From Warburgia ugandensis (lineage: Eukaryota > Streptophyta > Magnoliopsida > Canellales > Canellaceae), in the NCBI GenBank assembly GCA_035236585.1, contig CP141127.1, positions 62,849,495-62,913,494 on the forward strand: a stretch of DNA of 64,000 nt, in the 5' to 3' direction. Each line of letters begins with the position of its first letter. Positions within the stretch are counted from its first letter, which is position 1. A program made the translations under genes and the position numbers. The notes beneath the pieces are model-generated. The model saw nothing but the letters and a program-made list of their open reading frames with translations, searched no databases and was not told where the DNA came from. Shown in pieces: positions 59,095-64,000 of this stretch.

Positions 59095-59415
59095 ATGGAC
59101 AAATAGACATGGATGTCTGCGACAAGGAGATTTAAAGAATATGAGGGCACTGAAATTTTCATAGACGTTGCACTTAGGGCAGGTGTTGATTGTAATCACA
59201 TTCGTTGTCCATCCTCAAAATGTAGAAACTTCAAAAAAGTAATTATAGGAGTGTTGAGAGAACACTTGTGCTTTAATGGAATTGATGAAAGCTACCACCC
59301 ATGGATTTGGCATGGAGAAGAACTTTCGCATAGGCCCTTGATAAGGTCTGGAATATATGATCAAGACACTATAGAAAGTGTTGGAGACAGTTGTACAACT
59401 ATACCAATGTTTTGA
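59095..59415 (+). pseudogene. CACTA transposase-associated domain
   Basis: Starts with ATG for 'MDK', then a stop codon (TAG) and 'TWMSATRRFKEYEG', matching the MDK.WM....R..EY..G start of the plant transposase-associated domain. It continues with 'VDCNHIRCPSSKCRNFKK' (Cys pair), 'LREHLCFNGIDESYHPWIWH' and 'GEEL', in the standard order C.C..C.....H....GF...Y..W..HGE. A TGA at 59413-59415 ends the piece, but the frame continues in phase into the TNP2 part. Both stops mark it as a pseudogene. Confidence 0.8.
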
Positions 59416-60032
59416 GATGCACATGATGACTTCCAGGATGACCCCGAACAATTTCACGCTAAATTAGAGGAAGTCGATCAACCATTGTACCCTGAGGGTA
59501 AAGATTATACCAAGCTGTCCACAGTGGTAGAACTTTACAATGTGAAATCAAGATTTGGTTTTACATATCAAGGTTTTACAGAAGTCTTGAAAGTAGTGGG
59601 TAAGATACTACCAACAGATAATAAATTGGCAAGGGCCACATGGGAGACAAAGATAACCATGGCTGTACTAGGGTTGAAGTATGAGAAGATACATGGGTGT
59701 CCTAATGATTGCATCTTGTATAGGAAGGAGCACAAGGATAAAACTACATGCCCAACTTGTGAATAGCTAAGATGAAAGTTAAAGAGTAATTCAACTAAGA
59801 CAGTTACGTGCATTCTTTCAAAGGTTCTCTGGTACTTCCCCCTATTCCAAGGTTCAAAAGAATGTTTCATATTCTAGTAAATAGCCTAGCACGAAAACTT
59901 GTAGATTTCATGTGGCCTAATTTTGGTGAAGAACCTAGAAACCTATATCTAGCATTTTCTGCAGATGGGATTTATCCTCATGGTTCTATGAGTACTAAGT
60001 ATAGTTGTTGGCTTGTTATATTAGTTAATTAT
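59416..60032 (+). pseudogene. CACTA TNP2 (Transposase_21-type) fragment
   Basis: Same frame as the upstream domain: 'EEVDQPLYPEGKDYTKLS', 'GFTEVLKVVGKILP', 'GLKYEKIHGCPNDCILYRKE' and 'TTCPTCE' (59460-59763), the family order with LYPGC.., LL...FP and YEKIHACPNDC.LY. After a stop at 59764 and a frameshift near 59840 it goes on with 'PIPRFKRMFH', 'FSADGIYPHGSMSTKYSCWL' and 'VILVNY', where the family has A.DGFNPFG.....YS.WPV.L..YNLPP. The sequence stops exactly there, because an LTR starts. Confidence 0.85.
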
Positions 60033-60342
60033 TGTGATAACTCGGGTTTTTGAAATACATTTTCATTATTTATTTTCAAATGGTGGTCGACCAATTTTGT
60101 AAATATTTTGAAAACTCAAGTAGCAAAATTTTTTTTCTTTGAAATTCTTTTTAGAAAACCCGAATGCCACATTTCACTCACATATACATACATAATTTTA
60201 TATACAACATATGTTTCTAAAGAAAATCATTTTATTAAAATTGCTGGATCAATCCAGTGGTTCACACACACAAGCCCTTTATTACATCTTATGTCCAAAA
60301 TACACAAATCAAAATACAATCCAGTCCTTTCCACAATAGTAC
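60033..60342 (-). mobile_element. Gypsy LTR fragment (3' end), minus orientation
   Basis: Starts TGTGATAACTCGGGTTTTTG, a decayed TGTGACGACCCGGGTTTTT, directly after the broken CACTA transposase. It shares 'ccagtggttcaca' and surrounding order with the LTR at 61664 ('ccaatggttcaca' near 61885). Only 310 bp precede a plus-oriented LTR start. Confidence 0.65.
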
Positions 60343-61663
60343 TCTAATAACCCCAATTTTTGTAAATTGATTGAGAAAATCAATAAAGTTTGAGTTTTCA
60401 GAAATTTTGGGCTAGAATATTAGGTTATTGGAAATTATCTTTTTATAAAGATTAAAACATGATTTAAAACTTAAAAATTATGAATGTACTCAAAAAACCG
60501 ATCAAAATGACACTAAGTATGTTCAATTCCAAGTTAAAATAAAAAATCCCTAATTTTCTTTATTTTCATGAATAAAAGGGTAAAATGATAATTTTACTCA
60601 TAATCGTGATTTGAGATATCAATATTTAGAATTTACTCAGAAATACGATTCCAATGCCACTAAGTACACTCAATTCCAAGTTTGGGAGAATAAAATAGAT
60701 TTTTCTCCATAAAAGGGAAAAATAGTCCTTTCACACCCCTGTGGGGCCCACAAATGAATCCAACGGCTAGAAAACATGTAATGAGTGGTCAAACACTACC
60801 ATCTTCCAGTGGAGAAGGAGGTGGTAGTGGAGGATCCAATATTAATTTAATATTTAAAAGAATTGAAACATAATTATTACAAGTAATTATGAAAAATTCA
60901 AAAACATCTATAAATACACCCACGAAAATCCTCCAAAAATGTTCATTAAATTTTCCACGAAATTATCATGCTTAATCTAAAAACTAGATCTAGATTCATT
61001 CCCAAATTCCCAAAACCTCTCTCTTCTTTCACTTTCTCTCTCCTCTCTTTAGAATGGAACAAGAGACCTAAATTCAATTAGGCACTCTGTTCCAAATCAA
61101 ATGTCACAAATCCTATGGTTCATATTGTCCTAGACTACCTTACCTATAAAACCCCAAATCAATTTCAAGATCCAATGGTGCAATCAACAGGAAATCACAA
61201 AACAAGTACGTATCGGGCTATCATATCATCAAAGGGATATCTATTTAAAATTGGGATGCAAAATCTATGTTTTTTCTCTAATTAGGCAGGTGGAAACCCT
61301 TTCCACACTTGTTTTAGGTTATTTTATGTAATTTTTATTTTTCTAAAATTAAGTTTAGGTTAAAAATAATATAAAAATCATGTAAGGGTAAGAACCCTTC
61401 AATTCTGTATGATGAAGGGCTCAGATGAAAAATCTGAGATGTTCAATTGATTCAAAAGGGTCCAAAACCCTTAGGGTAGAAGTTTCAAGAAATTTAATCA
61501 AGTTTTGACCCTTGATTGAAGAGGAATTGATTGGATGGTCTAAAATGGACTATTCGATCTTCCTAAGAAGATTTAGTTCTTGGGATACGTAACAGAATGC
61601 CACACAGTGCGGGCGCATTTCTGCGTGCGTCATTTGCATGCAACAATGTTCTAATAGAAAGAC
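60343..61663 (+). mobile_element. Gypsy LTR fragment (5' part), plus orientation
   Basis: Starts TCTAATAACCCCAATTTTTG, a decayed TGTAATAACCCC. It resembles the 8047 LTR: a 'gggtaaaatgataattttac' stretch near 60580 against 'gggtaatttgataatttcac' near 8240. A TATA-like 'ctataaatacacc' lies near 60911, followed by C/T-rich sequence. A minus-oriented LTR starts at 61664. Confidence 0.55.
60909..60922 (+). promoter_or_regulatory. TATA-like box in LTR fragment
   Basis: tctataaatacacc, about 570 bp into the plus-oriented LTR fragment and upstream of a C/T-rich stretch, is a plausible U3 TATA box of this family. Confidence 0.45.
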
Positions 61664-63469
61664 TGTGACGACCTTGGTTTTTGTAACACATTTTGTAATT
61701 CATTTTTGAAAGGCAGGGCCCTTAGTAGTAAAAAAAAAAATCGCAAAACAAAGCAGCAGAAATTCTTTTCTTTAAAACTTATTTTGAAAAACCAAAGTGA
61801 TCACTTCATATATAAGATAAGTAGAATTTTTGTACAAGATAAAATTCCATTGAAGGAATATATTTTCATTAAATTTTAGAATCCATCCAATGGTTCACAA
61901 TACAGCCCGGGTATCAATACAATACTTGTCCAAATTATATAATCCAAACTTCAAACCTCACCATACATTAAAAACTTTAATACTATACAATGCTCTCAAA
62001 TAAAATACATGTCTTCAAGGGATATACCCTAATTGATTATTCTTTCAAGTCTTCTTAAGTGTTGAGCTCCTAATTCTCCTTCTTTGTATCTAAGATATTG
62101 TGAAACATTTACAATATCTCTGCAAGCTATGCTTGGTAGGGGATTCAAGAAGCATAATAATTTGATAGTATAATCCTAATACTTCATAATCGCATTATTC
62201 ATACTCATTCAACAATCTCTTTACTTTGTCATATATGTACATCCTTACGCATGCAAATGGTATACTGTGAAAAATAGTTAATATCTCAAAACATAATCAT
62301 ATCCAACTTATACTGAGTTGATAAATCATCCAGACTTTACTAGAAATGCTCCCTTATTTGGGTAGTATAGGTAATCCATGATTACCTGGCATCTCATCAT
62401 GCCATATCATAGGGCATTTCATTATGCCATGCATCATAATGCAAAAATACTCAAAGGACTACTATGCATGCAGTCAGAATCAGTACCAATGTGCTTGGAT
62501 AATTGCTCAATAATCCACCTATACTATCCTTGGTGGAAATCACAATATCCATGTCCGTATGGGGAGGACCATGGCTGCCACAGTGGTAGCCTTCCCATAA
62601 TTACCTCACTCAACTTTTAGCCTCATTTAGGCTTGGTATCCATATAATAAGTTTCAGAGAGCGAGTGGCCAAACCCAACTAACTCTCCTAGCATAGCATC
62701 CCTAAGCCTATGCTTGTTTAAAACAAAACCAGAGGCCTCCATGCTTGTATGTAAGGTAATTCTCATATGTATTAGACAATCCGTCTCTTTACTTAGGGCA
62801 AGAATACTTTCTAGTTTCCTATTCACTTAGGGTTTTCCTCAATTCTAACTTAACCCACTTCATATGTGTTTGGTTGGATCATAAGGGTTTCAGGGGATTT
62901 AATATAAGTATTAACATTACACTTGTCAACATTTCTAGACATAAGATCATGTATTCAACATGTACATCCCATGCAGATGCATTCATAAAATCCTCCTACC
63001 TTCAAGTAGTGATCCATCTCTTCAGATCTTCCATGATCCTGATTGATGTATGTAATCTGTAAATCCATACATATTGTCAATATATATACAATATAAATAA
63101 TCCTATATTTTTTTTATCCTATCTATATTCTTTGTCTAATCTTGTCCTTTGATATAAAGGATCTAGATCTTGTGTCCTATCATGATCTATCTTCCTCAGA
63201 TAGTGTTTATCTTATTGATCAATAGATTTGATGGTTAGAATGATCTTCTAATCTTTCAGATATAAGTATTTTCTATTCTAAGTCTTTGTGTATTCATTTC
63301 TTTGATCTTGATCTTTCATAGATCCTTTGATCAACAATTGATACTTGTTGATAAAGATGAAGGGCTTAAATCTTCTATCATTTAGTTCTTCTTTGATTCA
63401 AGTTTAGTTGTTTGATCATCCCTAAGGAGGACGATGTTGGTTTTGTTCCTTGAATCATAATTGATCAAG

Positions 63470-63540
63470 GGTTTAGATCTTCTATTTGATCTAAGATCTT
63501 CTAATTGATCTAAGATCTTCTATTCTATTTGATCTAAGTT
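63470..63540 (+). repeat. Short tandem repeat of 'gatctaagatcttct' type
   Basis: The word 'gatctaagatcttcta' occurs twice in direct succession with variants on both sides ('gatcttctatttgatctaa'). It is a small local duplication in a 'gatct'-rich stretch. Confidence 0.6.
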
Positions 63541-63547
63541 GCAAGCA

Positions 63548-63576
63548 ATATATATATATATATCATCATCATCATC
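63548..63576 (+). repeat. Compound microsatellite (AT)n(ATC)n
   Basis: About eight AT units run directly into five ATC units. Confidence 0.9.
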
Positions 63577-64000
63577 AAGAAGTATTTATTTCTTGTTATT
63601 GTTCTTGATCATTCAAGATCCAATGGATCTTGTTTTATCATCCTTATCTTACTTACAATTTTTATTAGGGTTAGATAATTTACTAACCTTTTATGCTCAT
63701 ATTATTATTATTCAACCAGTTAATGTTTTACTAGTTGAAGATAACTTATTTCAGCCTAAGTCTAGACTACTCCTCTTATTTCTAATTGGCTAAGGCTTAC
63801 TAGCTGAATGGGTGAACACAAAGTGGTTACTTCAATCCTCATGTAAGGAGGTGTTTAGACCTCACAAACGTCAACGGAATGTAGGGGAAGAGTGAGGCTC
63901 TATTGGAAAACTCCATTAACCACCATGTTCAACATTCACTAGAGTGACCTTAGCTCAACCTTTCATAATGTTTCTATGAGCATGTTAATCCTAAATACTC

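Larger units (their letters stand above)
57308..60032 (+). mobile_element. CACTA (En/Spm) transposon, 5' part
   Basis: The block has a possible terminal sequence (cactctattatag at 57308, against the usual CACTACAAGAAAA), a dense set of short direct and inverted subterminal repeats, then a decayed TNP2-type transposase. It is cut at 60032/60033 by an LTR, and the rest of the transposase is not found before 64000. The transposase part is clear; the 5' terminus is tentative. Confidence 0.7.
61664..64000 (-). mobile_element. Gypsy LTR, minus orientation, runs off the window
   Basis: Starts TGTGACGACCTTGGTTTTTG. It follows the segment order of the minus LTRs at 19444 and 43257: a 'caatatctctgcaagct' region near 62110, repeated 'catatcatagggcat'/'catgccat' words near 62390-62430, a 'cactcaacttttagcctc' region near 62605. 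The right end is outside the window; from about 63100 the sequence is rich in 'gatct' and 'gatctt' words. The short open frames in it show no known domains. Confidence 0.55.

Noticed and set aside
59215..59457. Minus-strand open frame over the CACTA transposase
   Set aside because: Antisense shadow of the clearly recognisable transposase-associated domain.

Overview
The window looks like a gene-poor, AT-rich stretch of an angiosperm nuclear genome built almost entirely from nested, mostly decayed transposable elements. The evidence is plant-type Ty3/gypsy elements of Tekay-like (chromodomain) and Athila-like type, a SIRE-like Ty1/copia relic, a CACTA (En/Spm) transposon, a TRIM-like short LTR element, and primer-binding sites matching plant initiator-Met tRNA and tRNA-Asp. 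I found no convincing host gene, tRNA, rRNA or CRISPR. The species cannot be named from the sequence.

Layout. 1-4718: Athila-like LTR pieces in both orientations, with one degenerate PBS. 4750-11598: decayed plus-strand gypsy element (truncated 5' LTR, pol relic, PPT, long 3' LTR). 11599-15230: SIRE-like copia relic abutting the gypsy LTR end. 15440-15880: gypsy gag scrap. 15960-19440: two minus-strand Athila-like LTR pieces. 19444-23803: long minus-strand LTR-like block. 23804-28903: weakly interpretable repeat DNA. 28909-54638: a nested complex. 54644-57253: plus-strand gypsy LTR piece. 57308-60032: 5' part of a CACTA transposon with subterminal repeats and a broken TNP2-type transposase, cut by an LTR insertion. 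60033-64000: LTR pieces in alternating orientation.

The nested complex. The oldest layer is an Athila-like element with gag and protease relics but no pol. Its outer flanks carry a candidate TGTTA target duplication. Its left LTR holds a clean solo LTR of a Tekay-like family (29172-31803, duplication AGATG). Its right side has a truncated LTR copy followed at once by another LTR. That last LTR is split at CCAAG by an inverted composite of TRIM elements (42439-53546). One TRIM LTR is split in turn, at CCCGG, by a structurally complete 9.75 kb minus-strand Tekay-like element (43257-53010) with a gag-PR-RT-RH-INT-chromodomain order. The insertion order is therefore Athila-like, then TRIM composite, then Tekay-like; the solo LTR is younger than the Athila-like element but cannot be ordered against the other two.

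The most unusual items are the head-to-head TRIM composite, which has one shared target duplication and LTR 3' ends at both outer edges; a plant snRNA-type promoter signature (USE-like box plus TATA) inside the TRIM LTR; and the loss of pol in the Athila-like element. All alignments were done by eye, so edges of old repeats are approximate unless a target duplication is given.
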